Positions 32,910-44,439 of a stretch of 64,000 nucleotides of DNA are shown here, piece by piece. The notes below the pieces were generated by a model that was not told the origin of the DNA, ran no database searches, and was given only the letters and a program-made list of their open reading frames with translations. Positions within the stretch are counted from its first letter, which is position 1; each line of letters begins with the position of its first letter. Made by a program: the position numbers and the translations under genes. The DNA is from Harmonia axyridis (taxonomy: Eukaryota; Arthropoda; Insecta; Coleoptera; Coccinellidae): contig NC_059501.1 of the NCBI RefSeq assembly GCF_914767665.1, positions 76,296,798-76,360,797 of the forward strand, read 5' to 3'.

Positions 32910-33640
32910 TCTTGTGTTAATAATCATCCAAGATTTCTTTTGTCTCTCAAACGATTTTATATTTCTTATATTTCCTAAGTTTTCAGGAATAAGATTGTAA
33001 ATTTTGGGTGCAAGATAGTTGTAGCATCGCCCGCCAATTGTCTCCATTCATCTGGGTGTTTGGTAATTATGATCTCTGTTCCCGCTTGTGAACAGGATGT
33101 TATATAGTACTTTAAAAGCGTATAATTTCCTTACATCATGAACTTCAGCTAGCTCAAATAATTCATGGGAAGGTACGTGGTTTTCTGTGAATCAGTTTCA
33201 AAACCCACTTTCAAACAACCTCCAATGGTCTAATATGGCTTCTGTAAGTACCACCCCACCCAATAATGTCATAGCTGATTTGTGATTGTACTAAGGTTTC
33301 ATGGAAAATGTTGAGGTTTTTGATATTATTCAGATGAGCACGTAGGTATTTGTATATTAATAGCAGATCTCTTATTATATTTGTGAGATTTTCTATATGT
33401 TCATCACATTTCAATTGTTGGTCAATCGTTACTCCTAAATACTTGATATTTTTAGAACTATAGGAGTTTCGCTGTCAATCCCAAGTTTTCTCAACTTCAA
33501 TGTACCATTAGTATAAGAGCTGAAGACAAAAATTAATAATTCTAAGCGACAATTTCACGCACTTCACAAATCAGATTTTATATATTCAAGTAATTGATCT
33601 CGTAACCAGTCAACCAGTCAGCACAGATTGATGTCCCGCA
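32910..33640 (-). pseudogene. Non-LTR retrotransposon ORF2, RT 3' part and C-terminal domain, broken
   Basis: Minus-strand pieces in order: FVFSSYTNGTLKL (about 33520), KYLGVTIDQQLKCDEHIENL (about 33430), KYLRAHLNNIKNLNIFHETL, SQISYDIIGWGGTYRSHIRPLEVV (to about 33211), then after a gap AEVHDVRKLYAFKVLY, METIGGRCYNYLAPKIYNLIPENL and SFERQKKSWMI. This is the order of the region from the end of the RT palm to the C terminus of jockey/CR1-type ORF2. Several stops and frameshifts. A different family from the I-like pieces at 9-11 kb. Confidence 0.75.
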
Positions 33641-34031
33641 TAAAACTTTCTGTTTATTAAGCTTCCCATGTATCATAAAATGATCAATGTGCCGAAATAG
33701 AGCACATTTTATATCTTCCCCTGTTCAAATTTCGAATAAAATTGAAATTAATTACCATACAATAAAGTGTTCAAAAAAAAAAAAACACGAAGTATATCAA
33801 AATAAAAGTCATTTAAAAGAAATATGACACCACGTCAGTATCTGAAAAAGTTTTTCCTCATCTTCCACGCTCCAAATGCCACACGCCTCAAGATGTACCC
33901 ACGCGCCGCCAAAACTCCTTGGTAAACTTTTTCAATATTCCACTCTAAATCGCGCCAATCTAATCCCATTCAGACACTCCACGTGTAACCGTTAAACGTC
34001 CCTTCACCGAGCAATATCGCAGACCTACGCC

Positions 34032-34214
34032 CATTCCGGAAGACAAATACGAATAGGAATCATCCCAACTGTTAAATCGCTCCAGAACTATTCCAAAACC
34101 GATTGTCGAATCGATCTGCCTTCACTCGAATTGGAACAAAGAGTTTGACGAATGAACGCCAAACGATTTCTCTCAGTGATCCATTCATCTGAAGGACTGG
34201 CTGAAATAGGTTCC
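34032..34214. repeat. 183-bp conserved direct repeat, copy 1
   Basis: Aligns without gaps to 36851-37033. On the minus strand both copies keep the same 40-codon frame with shared LAFIRQ, LCSNSSEG and SIRQS and end at the same stop codon; the copies differ at about a dozen residues. Function unknown; an old mobile or duplicated coding fragment is possible. Confidence 0.7.
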
Positions 34215-34278
34215 AACGCTTTCTGATGTCCATATAGAACACTATATGGTCTCTTCGAATATAAGACGGAGAAATATC

Positions 34279-34480
34279 TCACCTTCTGTGGAATAGTTAT
34301 ACAAATCCCCAACATGAACCATTTAATTTTCTCTATTCATATTGCTCTGTCTCATATTCAAACGGACTATAGTAACAAATAAGATTTCATCACTTGATAG
34401 TGCTGAAGAGTACCATATGGTATTTTTCTCTTAGATGTTCCAGATTTCAATGTTTATGAAATTATGACTAAAGGCGTGAA
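34279..34480. repeat. Direct repeat R2, copy 1
   Basis: CACCTTCTGTGGAATAGTTA... to ATGACTAAAGGCGTGAAG recurs at 34669-34862 (TACCTTCTGTAGAATAGTTA...) 390 bp away. A diverged trace with GAAGAGTACCATATGGTA lies near 41066. Confidence 0.85.
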
Positions 34481-34668
34481 GCATCAATAAAAAAGCTCAC
34501 GTATAAATGAAAGGATATTCGAATTGGAAGAGTCTTGAGTCAAACTAAGGATAATTTACATAATCATACAGTTTATAATCCATATTAATATACAAATAAA
34601 ATTTACAAAACAGGTCAGCAAGAAAGATATCTCAATAAATGAAGCCATAGATTTTATTTCCTACCTTC

Positions 34669-34862
34669 TGTAGAATAGTTATACAAATCATCAACATAAA
34701 CCATATGATTTTCTCTATTCTTATTGCTCTGTCTCATACTAATCAACTATAGTAATGAAAAAGATTTCATCACTTGACAGTACTGAAGGGTACCATATGG
34801 TGTTTTTTCCTTAGATGTTCCAGATTTAAATGTTTATGAAATTATGACAAAAAGCGTGAAGG
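34669..34862. repeat. Direct repeat R2, copy 2
   Basis: Second copy of 34279-34480; differs by scattered substitutions and small indels. Confidence 0.85.
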
Positions 34863-35326
34863 AATGAATGTATAACGCTTCTCGTCTTTTCACATTGCTT
34901 GAAATTCTCTATTCCTATTGAGTTGGAATGGACAAAAGGACGATATTGCTCAGAATCCTACTAGAGCTCCTTAGGGATTCCAACTGTTGTAGCTCAGGTC
35001 GGAAAGCAGAAGACTAAAATTTGAATTTAAATGTGAATTTATTTGTCGAATATAAATGGATACATACAAAGACACATCCGAATGAATAATGAATGAAATA
35101 ATCACAAAACATGACCATGATCCTAAGAGGTTTGAACCTAAGAGACAAATGTGAATATTTAAGCTGGGTCATTTTGAAGTATCAACAGTTATATCAAAAA
35201 TATATCGAATGAATAAAATTAAGGAACAAAAAAAAATCATCATAAGTGTTTAAAACAATATAAGTCACACTCATTATTGAATAAAATATTCACAAGAATG
35301 CGGGATTGTGAATATTGAACAATATA
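34863..35326. other. No gene recognised
   Basis: AT-rich, nothing recognised. It ends at the TATA that flanks the foldback element. Confidence 0.5.
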
Positions 35327-35998
35327 CAGGGTGGCCATTTGAAAACGAAACAGACGAGATTACAGACGAAATAAAGTTTTTCGATAGAAATGCTCGGACA
35401 GGTCGATTTCTGTTTCGAGGGGGACAACTTAAGATGTAGGTTACGGACGCATAGCGCTTCAACCCTTGCTACTACAACCCTCACCCCCAAATTTTGAATA
35501 GGGAAGATGGGGTGAGTGATACCCCATTTGAAAGGTATTTTTATACTGATTTCATCACAGTAATTGTTTTTTCATTTTATTCATTAGTTCTCGAAATATT
35601 CTTAACTAAGTATTTGAAAATGAAGTGGTGTTTTCATGGCACTTGTAGTGTTTTGTGAAAAATCGACATTTTGAGCTTTAAAACAACCATGACTGTGGCT
35701 TCCTTCCTAACTTACTAACGCATGAATATTTCGAGAACTAATGCATAAAATGAAAAAACAATTACTGTGCTGAAATCAGTATAAAAATACCTTTAAATTG
35801 AGGTATCACTCACCCCATCTTCCCTATTCAAAAATTGGGGGTGGGGGTTGTAGCAGCAAGGGTTGAAGCGCTATGCGTCCGTAACCTACATCTTAAGTTG
35901 TCCCCCTCGAAACAGAAATCGACCTGTCCGAGCATTTCTATCGAAAAACTTTATTTCGTCTGTAATCTCGTCTATTTCGTTTTCAAATGGCCACCCTG
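35327..35998. mobile_element. 672-bp foldback element with 275-bp inverted arms
   Basis: The left arm 35327-35601 (starting CAGGGTGGCCATTTGAAAAC) and right arm 35724-35998 are inverted copies of exactly equal length, with only scattered mismatches; the spacer is 122 bp. TATA lies on both sides (35323-35326 and 35999-36002). Both arms carry the same 55-codon frame, an inevitable result of the inversion and not evidence of a gene. No transposase; superfamily unassigned. A related TGGCCACCCTGTA end occurs at 43640. Confidence 0.9.
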
Positions 35999-36225
35999 TA
36001 TATACTCTTTGGACTCAACCTATTAAACATGCTCATAAAAAGGTTTATGCTATTCAAAACATACTATGGTATAGAAGTGTTCATTTCATGGCAACAGATG
36101 TTGATTTTTTCCTCTGGTAAATTCGAAAAATATGCCGACAAGTGTGTCTCACAGTTTTTCCACCTAGAAACCATTTGTTATTCAAAATTGAGAATTTGTG
36201 ATTGGTGGAAATTAAGTCAGAGGTC

Positions 36226-36470
36226 GTTATTGTAAACAACCTCCCAGTATGGACCCGTACCCCTATTCCGTCTGCTTTCAAAAAGGGTTATTTCAAGTTT
36301 TAATAACTGGTCAAGTGTTATTCCTACTCGTGCTCGTACAGCCATAGAAGCCTTCGATTCTGGTACCCACGCAGTTCGAATACAATGATTCGATTCCTCT
36401 TCTAAATTAAAAGTCGATGGTTCATGACTCGTTGCTAAATTAGATAAGGGAACTTCATCCTCATCAGTAG
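36226..36470 (-). pseudogene. Possible hAT transposase C-terminal relic
   Basis: A minus-strand frame without internal stop reads TDEDEVPLSNL near 36470 down to ITLDQLLKLEITLFESRRNRG and YWEVVYNNDL before a TGA. The EI.LFES..NRG...VYN pattern resembles the segment just before the conserved PTSVEAERAF motif in hAT transposases, but that motif is not present downstream. The frame lacks an early ATG. Uncertain. Confidence 0.4.
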
Positions 36471-36850
36471 TAAGTAAAATGGTCTTCGGTGTGGAACTAT
36501 GTTTTGTCTTCTCAAGACGTCCCTATTTGCAGCCTGTCAGTCAAACTCTTGATTTCATTTTGAAATTTTGATTCGGTATGAAGTACAAATGTATCTTCTT
36601 GGCCATTTGTAGACATTGATCGTAATCCCAGAAATTCCAGATATTTGCCTAGGTTTTCTTAATACGCTGATCATGAATCGTAGAGTAGTTCAGCAGTAAC
36701 TAGTGTTGCATCTTCTTACTTAGAGAGGTTCAATGCTTTTTGGGACGTTTCAAAAAACGTTTGCGCTTTTATTATCTAATATGCAATTTCAATATTGAAT
36801 CCCGCATGGAAAATCCCGCAATTTTAGAGAGATATCCTATGACTTTCTCC

Positions 36851-37033
36851 CATTCCAGGAGACAAATACAAATGGGAATCATCCCAACTGTTCAATCGTT
36901 CCAGAACTATTCCAAAGCCGATTGTCGAATCGATTCGCCTTCACTCGAATTAGAACAAAGAATTTGACGAATGAATGCCAAACCATTTCTCCTGGTGTTC
37001 CATTTACCCAGCCGACTGGCTGAAATAGGTCCC
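36851..37033. repeat. 183-bp conserved direct repeat, copy 2
   Basis: Ungapped partner of 34032-34214; see that entry. Weaker similarity continues past both right ends (GTTCATAT / GTCCATAT). Confidence 0.7.
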
Positions 37034-37415
37034 GCCACGCATCAATGTTCTGACGTTCATATTGTGGAACTTCGTGAAATATTGAGAGACCCCGCGTGTG
37101 GGTCGAAATCATGTCAAACATGCCGAATTATGGATATGGCCCCGTTTCTCGGACGAATACGGGGTCAACTATCGGGGCTCTTGTGTTGACATGGTGGAAA
37201 TATTTGACGGGATATTCGCTGGGGATTCCATGCAGCGCTTGTTATGTAGTTAGCTCGAGGGTAACCCTACGAAGTTCAGATGGTGGTTTTTTGTTCCATA
37301 TACGTTCCATATATTTATGCAAAATGCACACTAAATTGAAGAGTTTATCGATTTAGTATCGTAGATATCGAAGATCAACAAACATATTTATTGCGTTTCG
37401 ATTTTACATTACATA

Positions 37416-38546
37416 GGCGTACAACTTTGCCTCTGCTGTTTTCACGAAATTGGAGGCTTCACTGTGAAAAACTGATTGAACATTTATGATTCAAAGTATT
37501 GTCTCCCATCTTTCGGGCAGCGTACGAATCCCGCGTTGAAAAAACTGGACATCTTTTGAAGCTTTCCACGAATCGATCAAATTTTTTACTTCTTCATAAC
37601 TCCGTAAGTGCTGGTCAACCAGGCCGTGTGGGAGGGAGCAACGTCTGGAGACTACAGCGAGTGGGGTAGGCTTTCCCATTTCAACGTTTTCAAGTATGTC
37701 TTGTATTGCAGCCATTTATCTTTCAATGCTCGGTTCAAACGTATTAATTGCGTGCGATAGCTATTGCTTGTGATTTTTTCAGTCGGTTTCAACAACTCAT
37801 AATACACTACGCCGAGCTGGTCCCACCAAATACTTAGCATAACCTTGGAACCGTGAATATTCGGTTTGGCCGTCGACGTGGAAGCATGGCCGGGATATTC
37901 CCTCGATTTTCTGCGCTTGAGATTATAGTTATAAACCTATTTTTCGTCTCCAGTCACAATGCGATGCAGCTGTTCACAAGAAAACAAACACCATTCAAAA
38001 TTTCTCGGCTTCAACTCGTACGGCACCCAATTTTCTCTATTTCTGAATCATTTCCATGACATGATTTTGAAATATCTAGTTGAATCAATCCCAATGATCT
38101 TGCCAATTTTGTATGCGTTTAATACGAGTCTGATCAAGTTATGCCTCCAATTCTGCATCTTCGAAAACCTTCTGTCTTTTACCGTCATGCTGCTCTTTTA
38201 CGTCAAAATCACCGTTCTTGAAGCTTTGAACCACTCTCGGTACGTTTTTTCACTAAAAGTGGTCTCACCATAGGTATTTGATAGCATTCGATGAGCCTCA
38301 GCCGCAAATTTCTTCATATCAAATCAGAAAATTAAAACCCCCGCAAATGACGATAATTTGGCTCGTAACCTGACATGTTCAATCGAGAATAACTTTATGA
38401 TATAGACACAAATAGACTAATATTTCGATGGCGTTATGTTTATAAATGCCTAGGCTTATTGTATGAGATCTACGATCTGTTTATCTCGATCACCACTCAC
38501 CGCTACAGCCATTTATTGCAAAACGGAGAAAGCAAAGTTGTACACC
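37416..38546 (-). mobile_element. Mauritiana-like mariner (1131 bp), near full-length but broken
   Basis: TIRs: left GGCGTACAACTTTGCCTCTG at 37416, right (minus strand) GGTGTACAACTTTGC... from 38546; TA on both sides (37414-37415, 38547-38548). The transposase start at 38317 reads MKKFAAEAHRMLSNTYGE; a frameshift follows EWFK. Later pieces: LSIWWDQLGVVYYELLKP, LNRALKDKWLQYKTYLKTLKWE, where the HDNARPH segment with the second Asp has been deleted, and SYEEVKNLIDSWKASKD..FFQRGIRTLPERW near the end in another frame. Not functional. Its right end is 7 bp from the Tc1 end at 38554. Confidence 0.85.
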
Positions 38547-38553
38547 TAATATA

Positions 38554-38890
38554 TACCAACTGACGAAGAACTGCAACGCCCAGAAGCGGCTTTTCAATTT
38601 TTTTTTGGTAGAACATAGACCAAGGAGTAGATGATGAAAAAAATCGTGAAGAATTCTTCATGTTGACAATTTTTGTTACCAAAATATTGTAGTCGTTTTG
38701 TGCAAGTTTCTTGAATTTTACAACAAATCAGCTGTTCGAGAAGATCCAAAGTCGATGTTTAGTTGTTGTACACGGAATTATCGCCAGCTAGCTGAATTTG
38801 AAAAAGGTCGAATTATTGGTCTACGGGAGGCGGGGTTCTCATTCGAAGAAATCGCTACCCGTACTAACAGAAATCCAACTACTGAGTATT
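38554..38890 (+). mobile_element. Tc1-like element A, 5' fragment
   Basis: Begins TACCAACTGACGAAG..CTGCAACGCCCAGAAG, the TIR of the 23017-24405 family. The transposase N terminus follows: YRQLAEFEKGRIIGLREAGF and IATRTNRNPTT. Homology stops at about 38887, so only the 5' third survives. The element lies directly beside the mariner end at 38546. Confidence 0.8.
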
Positions 38891-41364
38891 GTTCGAAGTT
38901 GCCCCGCCGAGATATAGGGCTTCGAAATTTAAAAAAACCGTGTATGCAAAATATCATAAATATTCTTCAACCCATCCGATCGGAATTTCGTACAATCATT
39001 TGAAAAAAATAAGGCTGATTTTTTTTTTATCGTATGTTGTGCATGAATAGTTTTATGAATAGGTTCAAGTAGGGTAACGAAACAATAAACGTGGTTTACT
39101 AACCTCAATGTGCTTTTATTTCTTTTTCTAAAGGTTGGTTCAACCACCTCTAACGAATTTCCTCAATCTTTGACGATATTTGAGTAAAGGCGATTTATGC
39201 ATCAAATTTGATTACCCTCCATCACCATAATGGAGCGACATAAAACGTTTTCATATACAAATTTTTCCTTGAGCTTACTTATTCGATTAACTACCTTGGT
39301 GAGGTTCAATTTACATAATTTTGCTGAAATTCGCTTCATCATGTAATATCTTTTTTTTTCCTTTTTGTCATTACGTATTCATCCCAATGGAGACGATTTA
39401 TATATTCCATTGAAGTTTACCAATGAAAAGTTGGATTCCCATCTCAATTCACGTTGTTTCTATTAATGATCAGATAACATTTGACTCCATCAAAATCCTC
39501 AATACCCGGAATAACAGAGTCAATTATTCATCGACCATTCTTTGTATTGTTCAAATTCACGCATTTCTCTCAACGAAACTCTCAAATGGCCTGAAAATTC
39601 CATATTCCCAACAGGACTCGAATGTTTACCCCACCTAATTGAAAAGTATATCGAGTTCTGGTATTGTTTCAGAGTGCTTCCTTAATTTTTCATCACTGCG
39701 AGCTTACAGTTGATGGAAAATTGATTCCGATATGAGCACGAATTCCAATGCTTTCGTTCGGAGCTATCGAATCTAAACGATCTTCGCAGATTCGGAGAAG
39801 CGATTTCTTCTCGAAGCGAATCAGATGTTTGGCAAAGGTCCCGCCGAGAAACATCTGTTGATGGTGCGGAGTACAGTGTTTGTTCAGCTTCCGCTTTTCC
39901 GAACCAAGTGGAGCTCATCAGGGGCGGCTGAGATCAGGATCATACAAGTGGCCTATCAAAAATGACCCAGTTGCATTGATTAAGAATCTTTCATTCTACA
40001 TTCTTGGAAGGAACCCTTCCTTGAACTCAATTTCAATAATATGACAATTGTTTCCTTTAGTATTTCGGGAATGGATAAGAAAACACTTTTGGGTAATGGC
40101 TTTTCTTGTTCCTCCAAATATTCTCCATGAATATCAATACATGTTACCATGTGTGGAAACCAATTTTCAGACCAATTTTTGCTCTCTGAACCAGGTAGCT
40201 CCAGAAAAAGCATTGTGACGAACATTCAAAGTAGGAACGGATTTTTGGATTTGGTTGATCTTAGAAGACCCATACGATCAACTGATGTTTAGTTCAGGGT
40301 TCATCTGGATACATCCAAGACTTTTTACGAGTGATTGTCAAATTATTAAGAACCCAAAGCGAGCAAATTTTTTTCACGGGCAAATGTTCATGTTGAATCG
40401 AATATATGCTAGTGGAATTAATGGGCAAACGTGCCTCTATCTCACATGATACATAACGATCTTGCATATTATCGGTTTAACCCAGCACCGATGTTTTCTG
40501 TACAACTTAGATGACCTTCACTATACATGCAACAAACAATGGTTTTCGTTGGTGCTGAATACTAAAAAGTGAAATCAAATTCATCGATGCATTCTTGTTG
40601 AATTAATCCACGTCAAAAATTATTGCACGAAAATATTAACGAGTAAATTCTATTTCTTTGTCGAGATCAATATTTCAAATGACTAAAAGAAAAAATTTAC
40701 GCTCAAATTTTCCGAATTCGTTCATGCCAAAAAATGACATACTTCAAATTGAAAACGTTTTTTTTTGGGTTGCCAATTTACTAACAAAAAGGACAACCCT
40801 TGTATTCAGTGAAAAAAGTTTAGGAGTTTGAAATCCTTTTTTTCACTCAAACATTTTGAAATTTTATAATAATTCAACAGAATTGTAGAAAAAATATATG
40901 TCTCATACTTATACTTTCATCAAGAACTATTTTGGAAATTGTGTTAGTAATAAAGTTCGGTCTTCATTATGAGGTATATTTCAAAGATGTAAACGTTGAA
41001 TATTTTTCTAATTAGTCACATTAAGTTCAAAGTGAAACTGAATTTCAATACTAACTTAACTGCTCTGAAGAGTACCATATGGTACTACTACCTCAGATGT
41101 AAATAAGACTACATTAATCACTTAATAGTGCTGAAGGTTCATAGGGTAGCATTTTCTTAGAAATTATTTATAAATAAGATTGCAATTTCTATGAGAGACA
41201 TAAAATACTAATTTATTCTGCTGTTTTTGAATTCGAAAGACTAACCTACTCTTTCATTAAGCTGTCTTTCAGTAAAGAATTTGGGGTTTTAGATGTAGAT
41301 GTAATTGAAACGTAAGGTTTTTTTAACCTCGAATAAAATGTGGGTAACTGATATTATTATCAAT
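38891..41364. other. No gene recognised
   Basis: Several open frames (39423-39638 plus; 39682-39918 and 39980-40225 minus; 40255-40449 plus) without domains I recognise. A degenerate R2-type trace is at 41050-41165. I do not support a gene here. Confidence 0.4.
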
Positions 41365-41760
41365 ACTCGCCGAAGGGGCTCCGCCCCTTGGACCCCGTCA
41401 CTATGCCGGTAGATCCTTCACTGAGTATCCGGCTAGAAAATAAAAGCTTTTTTTCCGAAACCTTGTATCGTTAGCTGATTTCAGACGATTCACTCGGTAT
41501 ACTATGCTGGTTCTAGGTTGGAATTCTATATGATTTTTTTCCTAGAATATACCGTTTCGCCCTTGCTCACATGAAAATATTTGATGCAAATCCTAACTTT
41601 TCATGACGACAAATCAAGGGCGGTCCTAGCCTTAAATTTTGAGGGGGTTCGCCATTTTGGGCTTCGAGTTTTTCTATGGGACCAAATCCCATATTACACC
41701 GATATCAAGCCTAACCTCTCAAAAATATTTATATTTAGATATTCATATGAATATTTATAT
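41365..41760. repeat. GC-headed repeat B, copy 1
   Basis: Head CTCGCCGAAGGGGCTCCGCC continuing to CCTTGGACCCCGTCAC, with the internal palindrome AAGGGGCTCCGCCCCTT. The body, AT-rich further on, is highly similar to 47279-47660 and ends in ATATTCATATGAATAT. A mariner 5' end follows at the same point in both copies. Confidence 0.85.
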
Positions 41761-41761
41761 A

Positions 41762-41948
41762 AGGAGTACAACTTTGCTTCCGCCGCGGCAACGGCGCGCC
41801 GTTTTGCAATAGATGGCTGTAACGGTAAGTGGTAGTAGAAATAAATATAACGTAGATGTCACACAATAAGTTTAGGTATTTGTGAACATAACGCCATCGA
41901 CATGTTAGTCGATTTGTATCTGCATCATAAAGTTATTCACGATTAGCT
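41762..41948 (+). mobile_element. Mauritiana-like mariner, 5' fragment
   Basis: GGAGTACAACTTTGCTTCCG is the family TIR, followed by 5' UTR matching 47664-47728 and 48128-48230 (GATGGCTGTAACGGTAAGTG, CATGTTAGTCGATTTGT). It has an extra GCGGCAACGGCGCGCC-containing insert of about 16 bp compared with the other copy. It breaks off at TTATTCACGATTAG before the transposase. Confidence 0.8.
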
Positions 41949-41954
41949 GCCATA

Positions 41955-42060
41955 CGTCCCGGTACGCCGGGACATGTCCCGGTTTGGACCATTGAGTCCC
42001 CGTGTCCCGGTTAGTTATTCAATTGTCCCGGTCAGTAATTTGACCGTTATGAGATTCATA
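41955..42060. repeat. Cluster of GTCCCGG motifs, hAT-like terminal region
   Basis: GTCCCGG or its complement occurs five times in about 85 bp (from 41967), the first pair forming an inverted repeat GTCCCGGTACGCCGGGAC. Such subterminal motif clusters occur at hAT ends, and a hAT-like coding trace follows at 42484. Element borders not determined. Confidence 0.45.
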
Positions 42061-42483
42061 TTTCCTTATATAGTGTAGGTGAAACAAAATTTGTTTTCAT
42101 GGAATCTCAACGGATTCCAGTAATCATAAATCTGAAATGCTGTTTCCGTTGCTCAAACATTATTTTTCAGAAACCGAAGGATTGAAAATAAAATTATTAA
42201 AATTGTTCAAAAAAATAGTCTTATGCAATCACTTTATTTTATATTGAATCCTTAGAGTACCTTAATATTTCCATATAAAATATTTTCGCTGTCAGTGCGG
42301 TACTTACTTCGAAGTAAAATAAAGGCGAGTTTTTTTTTAATTCGACAATGAAACTATCGGTTGTCCAGCGCATAGACTTCACAATACTGCTTCCACTTCC
42401 GCCGATATGATTTTAATTTCTGTGCATTCTATTGGTCTTAAAATTTTCAAATATTTTTCGATATTTTTTGTAAGGGTCGAACG

Positions 42484-42625
42484 ATGAAAGGTTTTCGTGA
42501 GTATGCAGAAACAACTTACAGCAATGTTCTTTCTTATTCTAGAATTCGATGGCTTTCACTAGTTCTAGCTATTGAACCCTCATCCAAATTTAATGGTGTG
42601 TATGTAAGAAAAAATAAGTTTATTA
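42484..42625 (+). pseudogene. hAT-like transposase fragment
   Basis: The frame reads FREYAETTYSNVLSYSRIRWLSLVLAIEP, which matches the pattern FC.F.(D/E)..Y..VL.HS.TRWLSLLPAIER of hAT-related transposases, RWLSL being the strongest anchor. The frame stays open to 42726 but the similarity fades after 42600. Short frames to 42970 may be further remnants. Confidence 0.5.
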
Positions 42626-43299
42626 ACGATATCAATGTTCTGACCCAAATTCAATCGAACCCAGAAAAAAATCGAGAACTGTGGCCAGTGAATGGAATTT
42701 TTCAAAAACTGCTGTTAATAAAATAGTCAACAGACGCGAATACAATGATTTCAAATTTGAATACCAAGCCTTGCACAAATTATATCGTAATGATCTCAAA
42801 ATAAAGTTCGATTCTGTAATTTGTTTCAACGGAACAAATGACAAATACAACAATAGTGATACCTCGCGAGAAAATTGAGAATGTTTCGAAAGGTATTCAA
42901 GGAGACCAAACAAGCAAATGTATAAGAAGTATGGGTTCCAGAACCGTAAAGTGTAACTATTTTACAAAATGGTGGACATTTCAAACACTTACTTCATTAA
43001 TTTTCATTTACTTTCGAATAATCATCTGATTTTTCTTTCGTTAAATGATACTTTCGTTTAATTATTATGAATTGAAATATTTAAATGATTAATATAAAAG
43101 AAGAACCAAGAAACCATTATACTGGTTTCTTGCTTTGATTCTAATATGTTCCATTTAGTTCAAGATGGGTAAGTTGACTTTCTTATCGAAATTTATTGCA
43201 TATTGCATGTTGCCAATTAAACTGAATAAAGGTAATACAGATCCGACCCAAAGAAAATTGGATAAGGGTCAAAATCACCTGAAAATCTACTTTGAATGA

Positions 43300-43652
43300 T
43301 ATATCGTTGAATTCAGCGTTAAAAGTTATTTCGAAAAATGTCATAAAATATGCAGGTCCGTATTGAAAAAATTGAGGTTGAGGGTGTCCCAGAGAGTACG
43401 AAACGTTGGAAACGAAATCTGATTACGTCAAATTGAGGATAATTTACTGTCGAATAAAAAATTCCTGTGACATTTTTTGATGATATTTGAAATAAAGTGG
43501 GAAAAAAAGAAAAATCAAAATGACATAATTTTCTTTTCTTATATCTCAATAATAATGCTTCTATGCATGCAACTTTTTTTCCATTTGACCGACTTTCTAA
43601 CTCTTATGGTTTAAAAGTTACCAATACAATCCCATTAAAAAAGTGGCCACCC
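43300..43652 (-). repeat. MITE-like repeat ending TGGCCACCCTGTA
   Basis: The right border (minus strand CTACAGGGTGGCCAC) resembles the end of the foldback element at 35327. A GGGTGTCCCAGAGAGTACG word at 43383 could be the other end, but inverted repeats are not convincing. Non-coding. Confidence 0.4.
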
Positions 43653-44439
43653 TGTAGACTTGTCATGTTATGAGTTTCCATACAGTTTTATAATACGTCA
43701 TAATCTCAAACAATTTATTAATATGAATTTCTACCAAGTAAAGACCGATCCCATCAAGAAGATCTGGGCATACTGGCAACGTTGCAGATTATTTGGCATT
43801 TGACAGACGTTACGTATTGAACATAATTGCCGCCACCGGATATAAACAATGAATAAAATAGTAGTTTTTGACGATAAAAAGCCATTTTTTTTAGGGAAAA
43901 GCTTGAAATGTGATTAATTAATCATTTCTAACGAGAATCAGTGGATAAAATACAAGAAAACTAGCTATTAATGTGGATAACCTTACCTTCATCAAGCCAA
44001 TTTTACAAATTTTTAAAAAAAAACCAGCAGGATTGAGGAATTTATGTCACCGGATTCGTGATCTAATACCCAAAATTAGTAAGTAAGCAAAATTTCATCA
44101 CTTTTGAATCATTATCAAAATTAATTAATATAGTAAACATTTACCTTAAAATTAAAATTAATTCTATATAGTAAACATTCACCTGTTTTTCTTTTCAGAA
44201 GATGGATTATTATACAGGATTTGGATGGATAATTATACAGGATTTTTATTTGTGGAATATCAATTAGAAATATCTAGAGATGTTGGACCAATTCAAGTCT
44301 GAAAATTGAGATTAAAGCTTCAAATTATTAACTAATTTGTAAAGAAATACACAATATTTGATCAACTATTATATAGGGTGTATATATTTGAAGTAGTAAT
44401 TAGTCATTTTTGGAGAAATGAGACATTTTGAAATCTGAA
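43653..44439. other. No gene recognised
   Basis: AT-rich; nothing recognised. Confidence 0.5.

Noticed and set aside
35290..36026. Two near-identical small proteins in opposite orientation
   Set aside because: They are the same sequence read from the two arms of the foldback element; no independent evidence of coding.
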